From NCBI RefSeq assembly GCF_000739915.1, contig NZ_BBJT01000002.1, positions 1 through 64,000 on the forward strand: a stretch of 64,000 bases of DNA, written 5' to 3'. Shown in pieces: positions 63,072 through 64,000 of the stretch. The stretch's first letter is position 1, and each line of letters opens with the position of its first letter. This DNA is from Paenibacillus chitinolyticus NBRC 15660 (GTDB taxonomy: Bacteria > Bacillota > Bacilli > Paenibacillales > NBRC-103111). The position numbers and the translations under genes were made by a program. The notes below the pieces were generated by a model, which saw nothing but the letters and a program-made list of their open reading frames with translations, was not told the DNA's origin and ran no database searches.

Positions 63072-64000
63072 ATGGAGAATGTAGCTCAAAATGCTGCGTT
63101 AGAACAAGTTACGGCGATTACAAATGTACGGATCTTTGATGGAGAGCAAATTATTGCGCCCAGACATATTGTCATTAAAGGGAAGTCCATTATTTCAGTG
63201 GGCGGAGATCTTCCGGCCGATGCAATACTTATCGATGGAGAAAATGCGACTCTACTGCCTGGTCTGATTGATGCACATGTCCACACCTCAATCGGCGGAT
63301 TACGAGATGCCTTAAAATTCGGCGTTACAACCGAACTCGAAATGAACGGCGATTTTACTAAAAGAGGGCGCGAAATTCAGTTGAAAAATGTGAATGACGT
63401 CGCAGACGTCCGTTCTGCCGGCACAGCGATCACCGCTCCAGGCGGACACCCGGATGAATTACTGCCGGATGGAGATGAAATACCGGAATTCGTATTAAAG
63501 GAACTAGAGAAATTATCGGAGGAAGACCGGGAGGCGATGTTGGCCGCTTACGCTCACGATCACGAAGAAATACCGCAAGTGACGACGGTGGAAGAAGCGA
63601 TTAAACATGTGCACACTCAAGTGGAGAATGGAGCCGACTATATTAAGATCATGATTGAAGAAGGAACGGTTATGGGTGCACCCGGCCTGCCTGTACTAAG
63701 CGACGAGATTCTAAAAACAGCCGTGACAGAAGCCCACAAGTTCGATAAGCTGGTCATCGCCCACGTCTTGACGGCTCGTTCATCGCAAGAAGCTATCGAT
63801 TTTGGAGTCGACGGTTTGGGTCACTTGTTTATCGACAGACCCGAGTATACGTCCGAGTTAGTGAAATCCATAGCGGATTCAGGCGCTTTTGTTACACCGT
63901 GCTTGGTGTTGAATTCATCGATTATTGGAAATCCGGCCTCGGAATTGGCGAATGATCCGCGTGTTCATTCCAAATTAAGTCCGGATTGGATCGATATTTT
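63072..64000 (+). CDS. amidohydrolase-family protein, 3' end outside window
   Basis: The first 309 residues of a metal-dependent amidohydrolase (imidazolonepropionase/prolidase-like branch). The N-terminal sandwich begins AITNVRIFDGEQIIAP. The metal-binding strand reads LLPGLIDAHVHTS. A candidate carboxylated Lys is in GADYIKIMIEEG and a further metal His in LVIAHVLTARS, with HLFIDRP after that. It would hydrolyse a cyclic amide, ester or peptide-like substrate. ATG 63072 has GGGAGGA about 7 bases upstream. Divergent from a MarR gene with an operator in its promoter, so it is probably induced by its substrate. No stop codon before base 64000. Confidence 0.88.
   Translation, partial: MENVAQNAALEQVTAITNVRIFDGEQIIAPRHIVIKGKSIISVGGDLPADAILIDGENATLLPGLIDAHVHTSIGGLRDALKFGVTTELEMNGDFTKRGREIQLKNVNDVADVRSAGTAITAPGGHPDELLPDGDEIPEFVLKELEKLSEEDREAMLAAYAHDHEEIPQVTTVEEAIKHVHTQVENGADYIKIMIEEGTVMGAPGLPVLSDEILKTAVTEAHKFDKLVIAHVLTARSSQEAIDFGVDGLGHLFIDRPEYTSELVKSIADSGAFVTPCLVLNSSIIGNPASELANDPRVHSKLSPDWIDI

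Overview
The window looks like a chromosomal stretch from a spore-forming Firmicute of the Paenibacillaceae type. The reasons are strong purine-rich ribosome binding sites with many GTG/TTG starts, sigma-A style promoters, a YheC/YheD spore-coat family gene, a Fur box before a suf operon, and a 30 kb NRPS/PKS operon like those of Paenibacillus and Brevibacillus. The large synthetase genes are visibly GC-richer than both flanks. I saw no rRNA, tRNA or CRISPR.

Left part (1-30 kb): a mosaic of small accessory operons and decaying genes. In order: a partial alpha/beta hydrolase; a frameshifted TetM-like ribosomal protection gene; fused remnants of a methyltransferase and an MFS pump; DUF1877, DUF1871-like and other small proteins; dsdA divergent from an XRE-cupin regulator; an ECF sigma / anti-sigma / membrane protein operon; a PAP2 phosphatase; a YheC/YheD gene; a MarR regulator and a DHA2 efflux pump; a sufCDB operon with a Fur box; an HxlR regulator; an unrecognised 474-residue protein; a TetR-controlled CPBP protease; a PatB-like lyase with an Imm33-like partner; a double nitroreductase beside a broken MarR gene; a LacI regulator; an amino-acid-oxidase-like flavoprotein; and a PepSY membrane protein. 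One near-identical operator sequence lies in front of the MFS pump, sufC and the nitroreductase. It points to a MarR-controlled stress regulon.

Centre (30.2-60.6 kb): one leftward operon of ten genes: panD, a FAAL-loading NRPS (4050 aa), three degenerate CPBP membrane proteins, a KS-NRPS hybrid lacking an acyltransferase (about 3421 aa), a BtrH-like protein, a type II thioesterase, a free-standing malonyltransferase and an M20 peptidase. Hand-read specificity pockets give the order acyl - Ile - Ser - Ser - C2 (malonate) - X - Gly. The line ends in a condensation domain with no thioesterase after it. No known product came to mind. This is the best candidate for an undescribed system.

Right part (61-64 kb): a family 2 glycosyltransferase, then a MarR regulator divergent from an amidohydrolase that runs off the window. 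A perfect operator palindrome fills the spacer of the amidohydrolase promoter.

All protein family calls come from motif reading by eye. Domain residue numbers in the megasynthases are estimates from nucleotide positions.
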